DNA from: Tubiluchus corallicola
Taxonomy: Eukaryota > Priapulida > Priapulimorpha > Priapulimorphida > Tubiluchidae
DNA: 64,000 nucleotides
Assembly: GCA_030141605.1 (NCBI GenBank)
Contig: JAQGDQ010000621.1
Coordinates: forward strand, 44,178 to 108,177
Reading direction: 5' to 3'
Both the position numbers and the translations under genes were made by a program. This document shows positions 11,296 through 22,217 of the stretch, piece after piece (the first letter of the stretch is position 1; every line of letters begins with the position of its first letter). The notes beneath the pieces were generated by a model, which saw only the letters and a list, made by a program, of their open reading frames with translations, was not told the origin of the DNA and did no database searches.

Positions 11296-11469
11296 TGGAG
11301 GAAGTTTCTGAAATTACTGTTGAGGCTACTGTCGAAGAAGAAGTTACTATTGAAAAAATTGAGGAAATTACCGAAGAGATTACAGTGGCACCAGTTGAGG
11401 AACTTGTGATACCTGTCGAGGAAGAAGTTATTATAGAAGTTCCAGTAGAAGCGGAAGTAGAGGCTGAAG
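11296..11469 (+). CDS. Exon E18, cassette C1 first exon, PEVK
   Basis: Acceptor taccttccag, donor gtatga; 58 codons, phase 1-1: V-EEVSEITVEATVEEE, then EEITEEITVAPVEELVIPVE. First of four homologous exons (E18, E21, E24, E27). It is acidic and Val/Ile-rich with almost no Lys. Confidence 0.9.
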
Positions 11470-11974
11470 GTATGAACAATTGCAAAGTGTCGTTTCTTTA
11501 CATAAACACGAGCAAGTTTTTAAGTATTTGGTTTTTACAGGATTCCACTTTTCAGTATTACTATTGTTTATAATTTTACTTTTGCATGTTTCTTTCATAT
11601 TGACATTTCATGTTTATTTTATTATTTCAGTGACGATTAATATAAGTGTATATAAATATTTAAAATAGTTGCTATCTCCATAAGATAAATGATCCTTTCT
11701 TTGCAATTAACTCTTTTATGCATACACTGTCTTTCATGAGTTGATAAGTGCTTTCTTTTTAATTTTTTGTATTTTGTTCATTTATTTTTGGTCCTCTTCA
11801 CATCTGTACTAAGTGATATTACAATGACTTAAATTTATTTGATTCATTCGTTCAATACAGGCTTGTTATTGCAACAAATAAATCTTCTTAATTTGAATCC
11901 AGTAATTTCATCGGTCAGATAAAAAAATTTCCATCATTAGGCACTTTTATCGGCAAAGTATGAATTCATTTTAG
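11470..11974 (+). other. Intron, nothing recognised
   Basis: T-rich sequence without open frames of protein-like composition or repeats. Confidence 0.5.
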
Positions 11975-12355
11975 ACATAGAAATAGTGGTTACACCACAA
12001 AAGAAGAAAAAGAAGAAGAAACCCAAGGAAGAAGAGGTAGTAGAAGAAGTTGTCACAGTAACTGTTGATGAGAAGCCAGAAGAGGAAGAGGCGGTCCCAG
12101 AAGAAATATCAGAAGAGATTTTGATAATCACAACTGAAGAAAAACCAGAAGAAGAGAAAGTACCGGAGGAAATATCAGAAGAAATTTTGATAATTCCAAC
12201 AGAAGAAAAACCAGAAGAAGAGAAAGTACCCGAAGAAATATCAGAAGAAATTTTGATAATTCCAACAGAAGAAAAACCAGAAGAAGAGAAAGTACCGGAG
12301 GAAATATCAGAAGAAATTTTGATAATTCCAACAGAAGAAAAACCAGAAGAAGAAG
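11975..12355 (+). CDS. Exon E19, cassette C1 second exon with internal 22-residue repeats
   Basis: Acceptor ttcattttag, donor gttagt (weak); 127 codons, phase 1-1. It opens D-IEIVVTPQKKKKKKKPKEE, then VVTVTVDEKPEEEE, followed by four tandem units of VPEEISEEILIIPTEE-KPEEEK. The units start at 12094, 12160, 12226 and 12292, exactly 66 bases apart. Sister exons in the other cassettes have one unit (E25 has one plus a stub), so the amplification is specific to this copy. Confidence 0.92.
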
Positions 12356-12485
12356 GTTAGTATTTCTAATTAGTTTTTTCAATGGTTTTGCTATTTCTAA
12401 ATACTATTATTTCTTGTCAGCAGATTTAATTATTCTTATGTTTGTTTTGTGTTCTATGTTTATTTTTGTTTGCATTGTCTTGAAG

Positions 12486-12638
12486 AGCCCAAAAAAATTA
12501 AAAAGAAAAAGAAGAAACCGAAAGAAGAGATACCAGTGGAAGAAGTTCCAGTAGAAGAAAAGCCAGTGGAAGAAGTGCCAGTAGAAGAAGTGCCAGTGGA
12601 AGAAGTTCCAGTAGAAGAAAAACCAGAAGAAATTCCAG
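12486..12638 (+). CDS. Exon E20, cassette C1 third exon, PEVK
   Basis: The acceptor is the ag of ttgtcttgaag; donor gttaga. 51 codons, phase 1-1: E-PKKIKKKKKKPKEEIP, then alternating VEEVPVEE/VEEKPVEE pentads. The near-perfect PVEEV/PVEEK five-residue repetition is the most regular PEVK repeat outside the giant exon. Confidence 0.88.
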
Positions 12639-12833
12639 GTTAGATGCTAGTTGGAACTTAGTTTAATACTTCAACATGCAGCTTAACTAATCTTTAAAGT
12701 TGCTTATATCTTAAAGAGCTAAACTTTATGGTAAATGGTTTTGCTTGCTACATTACAAAGTCATGACTTCTGCAAATAAATCCGCAAAAATAAAACATTT
12801 CGTCATTCATTTTTCAATCGTCTCAATTCAGAA

Positions 12834-13514
12834 ATGTGTGCTTGCATAGCAAAATCGTCCATATGTCAGCAATTAACGTTTTCTAGTTATTCCGGCAAAC
12901 AAGCTTTTTTAGCTATTCATGCATCTCGAATCTCCATTTCACGAGGATCATTTTGATACCAAGTTCATCGCTCTACGTTATTTCTAAGCTGGGATAATTC
13001 ACATTGAAGTTGAGGTACAAGCACTGAAAAACATAATCTTGAGAAAAATGCTGTTAAAGTTAGCCAATGTTTTTTGCCTTGTCTCTACAAAACACCTAAC
13101 TACCGTACGAAAGTGTGGTTGCTATATACTTTACAAGAGCAAATTGAAGCTGTGTTCAAATTCAGTAGATCGCTCTTCCTGACGATGGTCATGTCAACAG
13201 AAAAAACGAAGCAAAATGGCTGCTTCCATGAGCTACAATCGGAGTTTAAACATGAACTTTTTTTTACAATTGCAGTACTAGTTTCTAGACAGAAAAGTGG
13301 GTAAGGAGTTATAAAATTAAATTTTTAATATTTTTTGGATATTTTTCTGATAATTTGATGCTAGAATATAAGAGTCCAATATATTTAGCATTTGTTTTTA
13401 TAAAAAATAAGAAATCGTCATTTGACCAAATATTTGGTGCATTCTACTTTGAAGCATCATAACGTAGTTTTAACTATGCCGATTTTTGGGACGTTTTTGG
13501 TTTGCAAGCATAAA
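12834..13514 (+). mobile_element. TIR element family 1, copy 2
   Basis: It begins atgtgtgcttgcatagcaaa and ends ggtttgcaagcataaaa. It shares its right flank (to about 13580) with copy 1. A small open frame at 13074-13304 inside it is not conserved in other copies. Confidence 0.7.
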
Positions 13515-13737
13515 AATCACCATTCATCGAGTGCTGGGAAACATCCTGAACTGTTTAATAATTTTACATCTCCAAACTGGTACTAAGTATGTGGGATATG
13601 ATAACAAACAGGTGAAAATACATGCAGAGACTTGGCTGCAATAATGTAAAGTTAGATAATATTTCATTTCTCTGTTAAATCTAATTAAATTTGTGTAACT
13701 TTGTAAGCTGTTTCAATGAGTGCAAACGATGTTTCAG

Positions 13738-13908
13738 TCGAAGAGGTTTCCGAAGTTATTATTGAAGTTCCTTCGGAAGAAGAACTAATCATTGAGGAAG
13801 TTGAGGAAGTTACTGAAGAAATCATTACTGAACCCGTTGAAGAAGTTATAGAAGTTGTAGATGAGGAAATTATCCTAGAAGTTCCAGTTGAAGAAGTTAA
13901 AGCTGAAG
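13738..13908 (+). CDS. Exon E21, cassette C2 first exon, PEVK
   Basis: Acceptor gatgtttcag, donor gtattt; 57 codons, phase 1-1: V-EEVSEVIIEVPSEEE, ending EEIILEVPVEEVKAE. Homologous to E18; the acceptor was chosen because it gives the shared V-EEVSE start. Confidence 0.9.
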
Positions 13909-14096
13909 GTATTTTTGTACAGCCACTCTAAAGTTTTCCTAGGCATAGGGTTATTCTAAATTACACTGTTTATTTCTCATTTGGATGTTGCTGACCTTAA
14001 TTTTAATGAGTGATTACTTAAGATTGCAATCTGCTGTTTCTGATAGCAAACTACTAAACAAAAACTGACCATGATGTTTCAAACACATTCATTTAG

Positions 14097-14282
14097 ATGT
14101 AGAAGTAGTCGTTATGCCAGAAGAAAGGAAAAAGAAGAAGAAAAAACCGAAAGAAGAAGAAATTGTAGAAGAAATTGTGACTGTAACTGTTGAAGAGAAA
14201 CCAGATGAAGAAGTCGAGGTTCCAGAGGAAATATCAGAAGAAATTTTGATAATTCCAACTGAAGAGAAACCAGAAGAAGAAG
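14097..14282 (+). CDS. Exon E22, cassette C2 second exon, PEVK
   Basis: Acceptor attcatttag, donor gtgtgt; 62 codons, phase 1-1: D-VEVVVMPEERKKKKKKPKEE, then IVTVTVEEKPDEE and a single VPEEISEEILIIPTEE unit. The intron to E23 is only 108 bases. Confidence 0.9.
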
Positions 14283-14390
14283 GTGTGTATTTAGAAATGT
14301 GCTGTACAGTAGGCTCTGTTCTTCTTCTTCAAAATTTTTTATTTGAAATGCCTGGCATTTTCTTCAAATGTATTTACGTTATTTTTAAAG

Positions 14391-14528
14391 AGCCCAAAAA
14401 GGTCAAAAAGAAGAAGAAAAAGCCAAAAGAAGAGGTACCAAAACCAGAAGAGGAGCTGCCAAAGGAAGAAAAACCAGCAGAAGAAGCACCAATCGAGGAA
14501 AAGCCAAAAGTCATTGAAGAGGCTCCTG
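14391..14528 (+). CDS. Exon E23, cassette C2 third exon, PEVK
   Basis: Acceptor tttttaaag, donor gtgaat; 46 codons, phase 1-1: E-PKKVKKKKKKPKEEVPK, then PEEELPKEEKPAEEAP. Lys-rich start and alternating Pro/Glu/Lys give a polyampholyte. Confidence 0.88.
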
Positions 14529-14929
14529 GTGAATATCTTTATAACTTTTCGACCTTTCGTTCTTACCTTCTAGGATTTCCTTTTCTAAATTTTTGCACCA
14601 TTAAGACTATTTTTAAGATTTTACTTTCTATATGACATTATACGTGTTCTTTGTCATTTACCTTTACTGTACTGTCTCATTTGCTATCATTTTCAGTGAG
14701 CTGTCCTCCACATTCAGAATGAATAAATTCTGTTTGAATTATCTCAGTAAAGAGTTCAGTGTGACTAATGACAATATGATGTGGACATGTCTCATACAGT
14801 AAAAATTTCATCAACTTTTTGTTAAGCAATATTACTATATTACTATAAAATATATATTAATACATAAAATGCTATGCATATTTATAATCTACGTAAAGAA
14901 CTATTTTTAAGACCAAAATTATATTCCAG
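14529..14929 (+). other. Intron, nothing recognised
   Basis: AT-rich; no repeats or extra exon seen. Confidence 0.5.
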
Positions 14930-15103
14930 TTGAAGAGGTTTCGGAAGTTGTTATTGAAGTTCCTGTAGAAGAACCAGCAGTTGTAGAGGAAATTGAAGAA
15001 GTTACTGAAGAAATTATTACTGAACCTGTTGAGGAAATTATTCAAGTTATTGATGAAGAAGTTATCTTAGAGGTTCCCATTGAAGAAGAAGTAAAACCAG
15101 AAG
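14930..15103 (+). CDS. Exon E24, cassette C3 first exon, PEVK
   Basis: Acceptor atattccag, donor gtaggg; 58 codons, phase 1-1. It reads V-EEVSEVVIEVPVEEPAVVEE, then EEVTEEIITEPVEE and VILEVPIEEEVKPE. It lacks an internal Met, so simple ATG-based open-frame lists miss it; homology to E18, E21 and E27 supports it. Confidence 0.9.
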
Positions 15104-15127
15104 GTAGGGTCATGTTGGCAATAAGTT

Positions 15128-15505
15128 CCAGTTTCACAGTTCCAGCAATTGATGGTGGTCATGCAGAGGTGAAAGGTCAAGTGTACCAGGCAATGCATTA
15201 AGTGTATATTCCACAATGCCTCGCTGCCCATGCTATTGTAATAGTAACACTTTTAACAACTAACTAGAACCTCACTTAGTTCATTTTTTCTTGTTCCAAG
15301 AAAGATCCTGCCAGTAAATCACTCTACGCACAGACAAATGCATAATTAAGTAAAGTCCATGTAAAACAAATGAAGTTTCTGAACTGATGCTTTGCTTTAC
15401 ACACATGTCATGTGACAGTTATAATTAAGATGCACTGCTGTTGTACGCTTTACCTATGACCTACAGCAATGGTGCATGTGCAGAATGCAACTGTAAAAAG
15501 ACTCG
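15128..15505. mobile_element. TIR element family 2, inverted copy
   Basis: It matches the element at 4706-5141 in reverse orientation: tttcacagttcca...gatggtggtcatg at its left corresponds to the right end of the first copy, and cctacagcaatgg...aaaaagactcg to its left end. No coding capacity. Confidence 0.6.
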
Positions 15506-15951
15506 TTGCATGTGTTTACACTCTTAATGAGATTAAATCTTTGTTGTCTGTTGGATTAACTAGGTAGACATCACTGTTTTAGCTATTGTAGTAGATATGT
15601 TTAAATTATTTTTTATCTTAAAATTATTCTCAGTGTTAGGATTTTGGTGGAAACATTTGTCTCTAAGGTTTTAGCAAACATTCTCTAAAGCTGCCATGAT
15701 CACTTTTGTTTTTGTCCAAGATACAATGTCTTCATGCATTTATTGTTTTTAATTTGGAAATTTGATTTATTTTCAGTCATTTTTATCTTGCTAGTGTAGT
15801 ATTTTTCAATATAAGGACTCTGTTTATAAAACAAAAGCTAAAAACAATTTGATTAGCACTTATTTTGAAGCATTTAAGATGCAAATGCAGGAGCCTAAAA
15901 TGAGCCTTGTAAAATCTCTGTACAGTAGGTAATGGGTACAAGTTGTTTCAG

Positions 15952-16152
15952 ATGTTGAAATAATAGTAACACCAGAGAGGAAGAAAAAGAAGAAAAAACC
16001 CAAGGAAGAAGAGGTAGTAGAAGAAGTTATCACAGTAACTGTAGAAGAAATACCCGAGGAAGAAGAGGAGGTGCCAGAGGAAGTATCAGAAGAGATTCTG
16101 ATAATTCCAACAGAAGAAAAACCAGAGGAAGAAAAAGTCCCAGAGGAAGAAG
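15952..16152 (+). CDS. Exon E25, cassette C3 second exon, PEVK
   Basis: Acceptor gttgtttcag, donor gtttgt; 67 codons, phase 1-1: D-VEIIVTPERKKKKKKPKEE, ITVTVEEIPEEEEE, one VPEEVSEEILIIPTEE unit plus the stub KPEEEKVPEEE. The stub is the start of a second unit, as in E19. Confidence 0.9.
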
Positions 16153-16315
16153 GTTTGTAAAATCTTCTATTTAAATAACTATCCCTTTTATTTTTATGGG
16201 GTGGCCATTTTTCACGATACTTTGTTTTGCTGCTTTTTTCTTATTTCTTCTTACAAATTGCTCAGTGTACATCAAAATTTGCATTACATGTCGTAAATGT
16301 ACGTTACTTTTAAAG

Positions 16316-16450
16316 AGCACAAAAAGATTAAAAAGAAAAAGAAAAAACCAAAAGAAGAGGTGCCAAAACCAGAGGAGGAACTACCAAAAGAAGAGAAGCC
16401 CACAGAAGAGACACCTGTAGAAGAAAAGCCAAAAGAAATGGAAGCTCCTG
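16316..16450 (+). CDS. Exon E26, cassette C3 third exon, PEVK
   Basis: Acceptor acttttaaag, donor gtttgt; 45 codons, phase 1-1: E-HKKIKKKKKKPKEEVPK, then PEEELPKEEKPTEETP. His replaces the first Pro of its sisters. Confidence 0.88.
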
Positions 16451-16829
16451 GTTTGTATTCAAGGATCTATTATTTCAATTGAAGTTCTTTATTAATTTCA
16501 TTTAATTTTTTTCCTGCTAGTTGGGTCATGGCATCCTACTTCATTACACAAAGATGAATTAAATATAAGAGGCAACTTAGCCACCCCACAATTGCATCAA
16601 CCTTGCACAATTCACTCCTATTTTTTATGTTTTTAATGAAAAATTTGTTAATTCGTCACTTATTGCAAGATGTGATGTTAGTTGTAATCAATTTTCGTTT
16701 TCTATGCTTATATCAGTTCATTTAACATCAACAGCTAAAGTCAACAGGACAGGTAAGAAGACAGGAAACTTTGCAGAATGTTAAGAAACCAAAATGTCGT
16801 TTATTCTTATCAGAGCAAATAATTTTCAG
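16451..16829 (+). other. Intron, nothing recognised
   Basis: AT-rich sequence between cassettes C3 and C4 without repeats or a further exon. Confidence 0.5.
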
Positions 16830-17003
16830 TGGAAGAGATTTCAGAAGTCGTTATTGAAGCCCCCGTGGAAGAAGAAGTTACTGTTGAGGAAATTGAAGAA
16901 ATTACCGAGGAGATAATTACGGCACCAGTTGAGGAAGTTGTCATGCCTGTTGAAGAAGAGATCATTGTAGAAATGCCAATAGAAGCTGATGTAGAGACAG
17001 AAG
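16830..17003 (+). CDS. Exon E27, cassette C4 first exon, PEVK
   Basis: Acceptor taattttcag, donor gtagaa; 58 codons, phase 1-1: V-EEISEVVIEAPVEEE, then EEITEEIITAPVEEVVMPVE. It is closest to E18 (shared APVEE and PVEEE end), suggesting cassettes C1 and C4 are nearer relatives than C2 and C3. Confidence 0.9.
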
Positions 17004-17238
17004 GTAGAATGCTTTGACAACTACTTAGGACCTGCTTGTTTGCTCACAGATTAAATTGGGATTATTTTTATTATAGTTTTAAACATCGGATTTTAAAATA
17101 ACTAAGAACAAACCTAATTGCAACTAGTGAATTTTTAATTTGTTTCCTTACAAACATATAGTAAATATACGAAGGTGGAAAAGCAAATTTTTGGAATACC
17201 GTATCTTACAAATTGTTAATTTGGTAGTGGATTTATAC

Positions 17239-17896
17239 ATATGTGCTTGCATAGCAAAATCGTCCATAAAGTGGCAATCAAGCTTTTCTGGTTGTTCACA
17301 TGTCCTGAATCTCCATTTCATGAGGATCATTTTGATACCAAGTTCATCGCTCTGTGTTATTTCTAAGCTGAGATAATCCATGTTGAAGTTGAGGTGCATG
17401 CTACGCACTGAAAAACATAATCTTGAGAAAATCATTGTTAAAGTTAGTCATTGTTTTTTGACATGTTTCTACAAAAGACTTGACAACCTTACAAATGGAC
17501 ATTGCAAGAAGACATAGAAGTTATGTTTAAATCCAATAAATGGCCCTTTCTGACAAAGATCAGGGCTCGGCTTCACAAAAAACGGAAGTAGAATGGCTTC
17601 TTCCAGCTAATTTCGGAGTTTGAAAATTCGGTAGGAAGTTTTTTACGATTGCATTACTAGTTTCTAGCCAGAAAAATGGGTACGGGGTTATAAAGTTAGA
17701 TTTTTAGTATTTTTTAACATTTTCTTGATAATTTGATGCTAGAATATTAAAGTCCAATATATTTAGCATCTGCTTTCATAAAAAACAAAAAAGAAATGAC
17801 ATTTGACCAAATTTTTGGTGCATTTTACTTTGAAGCATCATAATGCAGTTTTAACTATGCCAACTTATGGACGGTTTTGGTTTGCAAGCATACATA
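17239..17896 (+). mobile_element. TIR element family 1, copy 3
   Basis: It begins atatgtgcttgcatagcaaa and ends ggtttgcaagcatacat. It lacks the right flank shared by copies 1 and 2, consistent with an independent insertion. Confidence 0.7.
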
Positions 17897-18077
17897 TTTC
17901 TCTTAGATGTTTATTTTATTTACCTACCATCTTGGCAAATTTTAGGTTAAGAAACTGTGTGATCAGGTGTTAACATTTCAATTTTAGTTTTGCATTAAGT
18001 AGCCTTTCCAAAGACTATTTAACTGTTGTTGAAATGAGCCCACCAGAAGTTGCGGAATGTAAAATGCAACTTTTCAG

Positions 18078-18263
18078 ATGTAGAAATAACTGTAATGCCT
18101 GAAATGAAGAAAAAGAAGAAGCGAAAGCCAAAGGAAGAAGAGGTAGTAGAAGAAATTGTTACAGTAACTGTTGAAGAGAAGCCAGAAGAAGAAGAGGAGG
18201 TCCCAGAAGAAATAGCAGAAGAAGTTTTGGTGATTCCAACAAAGGAAGTGCCAGAGGAAGAAG
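18078..18263 (+). CDS. Exon E28, cassette C4 second exon, PEVK
   Basis: Acceptor acttttcag, donor gttcgt; 62 codons, phase 1-1: D-VEITVMPEMKKKKKRKPKEE, IVTVTVEEKPEEEEE, then a degenerate unit VPEEIAEEVLVIPTKE. The Lys run is broken by Arg. Confidence 0.9.
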
Positions 18264-18385
18264 GTTCGTCTCTGCATTGCTCTATTTTTATTTGCTTAAG
18301 ATTATTTTCTTTCATTATGTTAAATTTTTATTTTATGTCAACATAATAATTTTTGGATTTTGTCTATTAACTTTTGAACTGACAG

Positions 18386-18505
18386 AAAAGAAAAAAGTCA
18401 AAAAGAAAAAGAAAAAACCCAAGGAAGAGGTGCCTAAACCAGAAGAAGAGGAAGTACCAAAGGAGGAGAAACCTGAAGAAGAGGTTCCAGCAGAAGAAAA
18501 ACCAA
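18386..18505 (+). CDS. Exon E29, cassette C4 third exon, PEVK
   Basis: Acceptor gaactgacag, donor gtttgt; 40 codons, phase 1-1: E-KKKVKKKKKKPKEEVPK, then PEEEEVPKEEKPEEE. It ends with a single A instead of the usual G, so the junction codon with E30 is AAA (Lys). It is the shortest third exon of the four cassettes. Confidence 0.88.
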
Positions 18506-18679
18506 GTTTGTATTTCTAGAGCCTTTGTGTTTAATTGCGTATAAAGATTTAATTGTCTAAATGAAATGAGAATAATGAATCTGATATTTGTAAGGGTTAA
18601 GCAAAATGATTATAACTATCGCAGTGAAATAATACAAGTTTTGTTCTACACACACACATGGAGTAGCACAGTTGTAGAT

Positions 18680-18785
18680 ACAGTAGGTGCCGCTTAATAG
18701 ACTCACTTTGGGACCAATGTGTTTTGACCCAATTAACCAACTGAACCTATTAACCGATGGGTGTAAGTATTACAGGTAGAGAAGT
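18680..18785. mobile_element. Possible terminal remnant of a Tc1/pogo-like element
   Basis: The string acagtaggtgccgcttaatagactc followed by gggaccaatgtg looks like the cagt-starting end of TA-targeted elements. The other end was not located with certainty; gagtcaatta-type strings near 19488-19520 may belong to it. The rest of the 2.3-kb intron to 19897 shows nothing else. Confidence 0.3.
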
Positions 18786-19897
18786 ATGTGCCATCAGCTT
18801 ACTATGCACTGCAAAAGTTTTTAATGAATTTTATAAATGAAGTAATGCCTAAATTCCTTTGTGCAGTTAAAAATTCGAAAAAATATTTTAAAATATTAAT
18901 TTATATAAGTGAATTAGCAATAAATTAAAAAGTATACTTTTTTAAATCACAGACTTTTCTAAGTCTGCTTATTTGCAAAAATTACAAAAAATTTCTTCAA
19001 AGTCGGCTTCATTTTTTCGCGAAGAAGTTTAGCCCACAAAGTTTTCGTAATTATAAAACATTGAAAATCTGTGGTTGTGTGCGACTAAAACAGTTCTGAA
19101 TCGTCTGCTTACTTACATTGCTCTTATTTGCTGTGCGATATTTAGTCTTGTAAGTCACAAGGAATACCAGCTGATTATACTGTAGCCACATCTTTGACTG
19201 TTAACTCAATAAGCCCGAAAGCTTGCTCTGCAACGAGAGTGTTAAAAGGAAACTGCTAGGCAAGTGATTAAATGTTTAGCTTCCAGAAATTCTTTGGGTG
19301 ACAGTGGGCGAGCAGGTAACAGATTCAAGTTAGCGCATGATAAATGCACCTGCTTATGAACAAAACGGTACTTAACATAATTGTTTCTGAATACATAGTG
19401 CACAAAAGGGGTAAAGATGAGATAAGTAAGAAAAGCTTTTTTGGGACATACAAATATCTTATTTTAAGTAGGTGAAAGAAAAATATTGAGTCAATTATGC
19501 GGACTTATTTGAGTCAATTACTGACAGTTTTTATGTACATGAGTTATGTACTTATAAACTAGTCTCATTGTAGCTTTACTAATGTCAGATTGATTGTACT
19601 TTGTAAACTTCGCTTAAGTTACATAGAGGAGGGGTGTAAATTTCTTTTGGGTGAAGTGCATCAGTTGTAATTAACTGCAAAGTAAACTAAGGCAGGTATA
19701 ATTTTATGTAAAGCAGACAAAGAGCACAAATAACCATTATTAGAGCAAAGCAGCCATAGTTGGCAGTGAATTATTTGCAAACTTGTAGTAATTAAAGTAA
19801 ATTAGCGTCAATCGTTTTTAAGGTAAAACAACTGAAATTATGTTCTGTAAAATAGCAACAAGCAATAGTGAAATGGGAAAAGGCTGTTGTCTATTAT

Positions 19898-20470
19898 CAG
19901 TGGCGTAGCTAGGTTTTAAAGTTACGGGGAGCAAATACGTAAAAAAGGCGCCGTGACACGCGCCAAAATATTTTTAATGCATTGATTACACATTTTAATT
20001 TTGTGTTTTAAAATCAAAACTCGAGGAAGATAAAGTTTTACAGCATATTTGTTATTTTTGTTTAAAATTAAAGCACAATAAAAAGTTTTCCAGTGAGCTC
20101 TTAAATCACAAAAAAAATAAAAACGTCTGTTATTTAATTTAAACGTGAAATGAAAACAAAACGAAGTATAATGAAAAATGTATCATGAAAGAACTGCTGC
20201 GACATTCTCTTTCATCTAGGCTTCATTCTAGCAAAGTAATCTGTAAAGTAATTATAATCCACCTCAGTAGCCAGCTCTCTTTCAATGGAGAGCAAAGCTA
20301 ACCCAGACAATCCATCCTCACTCATTGTAAAACAAAGTTAGGACTTTCAGTGGACTAGAGGATCCATTTCAGTGGACTAGAGGATCAAGCAACTGCACAA
20401 AATTGTTGAAAGGTGCCAGTTATGACAAAATGTGCTCCTACTGCCTTTGCTCCCATTAGCTATGCCACTG
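19898..20470. mobile_element. hAT-like non-autonomous element, CAGTGGCGTAGCTA ends
   Basis: cagtggcgtagcta at the left and tagctatgccactg at the right are inverted repeats with one mismatch. The length is about 570 bases, with no coding capacity. The internal gcaaatacgtaaaaaaggcgccgtgacacg stretch resembles 48465-48500. Flanking 8-bp target duplications are not clear. Confidence 0.65.
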
Positions 20471-20819
20471 TTTGTTACTATAAAACAGAAGTAAAATAAT
20501 GTGAAATATTAAAAAAGTTAATCAGTAATATGATTATTAATATTTGACAAAGCAAACTGAGGCAACAGCATGTGTTATAGCTATGTAAAAATGCTATGCA
20601 TTTGCTTTTGACTCTTTAGATCCGCTTTATATGTACCGATAAGTGCCAAGATTGATATGTTAAAATTTTGCATTACCGTTAGTGAACTAATTTCATTTTT
20701 GTAAGAATTTACATGGCAGTCTGTTGAAAACTGTAATTCGGTAAAAATTTTTAGTGAAAAAAAACGTGTAAAATTAGCTGATATATCGATTCCCTGTATA
20801 ATTATTGATTTTTTTGCAG

Positions 20820-20873
20820 AAGGCATCTCACCGTACTTTACGGAATTTCCTACAACTATTGAGGCTTATGAAG
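20820..20873 (+). CDS. Exon E30, start of Ig2
   Basis: Acceptor attttttttgcag, donor gtaacc; 18 codons, phase 1-1: K-GISPYFTEFPTTIEAYEG. It is the A/A' strand of an I-set domain that continues in E31 and E32. Confidence 0.82.
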
Positions 20874-20965
20874 GTAACCTTATTCTTTGTCTTGCTTTTT
20901 GAATTGCATTTTTTCTGCCTTTGCCTTGTAATGATAAAAACATCAAGATTTAGCAAGAGTTGGAA

Positions 20966-21378
20966 AGTAGGAGTGAGCATCGAACAGATGTTTGAATTCG
21001 ATTCAAATGTGGTTTTTTAATTTGAATTCAATTTGAACCTAAAATTACATTTTCGAATAATTCGGCACTTCAGCCACGTATGTTCTTTTGTCTTTAAAAA
21101 GTGATAGACATCATGCAATTAGCACAATTTAGTAGCTATTTTTGTGCACAATTTTTAAACTAATTATCAGAAGTTTTATTGCAGAACAAAATTGAGTAAT
21201 AAGGCCAATCTTTGTAACACCGCTTTTCACTGAGGGTTCGAAAACTTCTTCGAAAATTTTTCAAACTCAATTCGAATTTTATTTGAATTTGAAATACTGA
21301 AATTCGGTTTGATTCGAATTCGAAAGTCACAAATTCGATTTGAATTCGATTTCTGGTAGAGAATACTCACTCTTATTG
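20966..21378. mobile_element. TIR element with GAATTCGAAT-rich core
   Basis: taggagtgagcatcgaa at the left and gaatactcactcttatt at the right are imperfect inverted repeats. The interior is rich in palindromic aattcgaatt/ttcgaatt strings. No coding capacity. Confidence 0.5.
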
Positions 21379-21675
21379 GAAAGGGCTGTTTTCTCACCTG
21401 GCACAAATGTCATAGCAAGTGCAGTGTAATGTGTGCATACTAGAAAGAAGAAGAAAAAATTTTTGGAGGCTGAGCAGAAGAAAGATGATAAAAAACATGG
21501 GCAAAATAAACAATTTTTTAAACTCGAATTTATTGATTAATAAAGCAATTAGACCATAAAGAGGGGGGTTATTTTTTAATTTGTGATGCAACAATAACAA
21601 CATCATCACTCCTACTTTTCGCCTCCACTCCTTGGTATGTAATCGACTTCAAATTTCTGGAGATAGAGATCCACA

Positions 21676-22145
21676 TTAATTATGTTCCTCTTCCCTGCTC
21701 TTTGTCATTAATTCCATGCCAATGATTTCGTCAACCTTTGATATATCTATTTGTACAATAGGTGTCACTGGAGGTGTCTGTTCAGGTGAACCAGCTTGCT
21801 TATTATCAGCAGCTGGACCTTGACCAACAGTTGAGTCTGAGTACTCTTTCATTCCGGGCAATTCAACTGTTTCTAATATATCACTTTCCGGACGATGCTC
21901 CTGCCACGATGGTGTAATCAACCTCCCCTTCCTCCTCTTCTTCATCTGTCCTGTAACCTTGAGTGATAATCCAATACCGGTGTGCTTTCAGAATAGTAGT
22001 TTGCTATTAATGGTGCTGCTTTATTTCCTTGTTTCTCACTAATACAATGCTGACTTACATAAACTCTGTACCACTGTACATACATTTTTGCAAATTCCCA
22101 TGACAATAGGAATGCATGCATTTGGTTTCTACATTTTTTTGGCAA
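21676..22145 (-). pseudogene. Possible minus-strand coding remnant, unknown
   Basis: Two minus-strand open frames abut: one from 22145 (MPKKCRNQMHAFLLSWEF, ending SRLQDR then a stop) and one from 21945 (MKKRRKGRLITPSWQEH, later ELPGMKEYSD and ISKVDEIIGMELM). They sit in different frames, overlapping at atga. The composition is protein-like and unlike the intron around it. I recognise no domain. It could be a decayed transposon ORF, a processed pseudogene, or chance. Confidence 0.3.
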
Positions 22146-22217
22146 TTATTTCTGCCGCTACAATAAATTCAGTTTAATTCATCAGCAAGACATTCACGTC
22201 TGTTCTCGTAATCTTAG

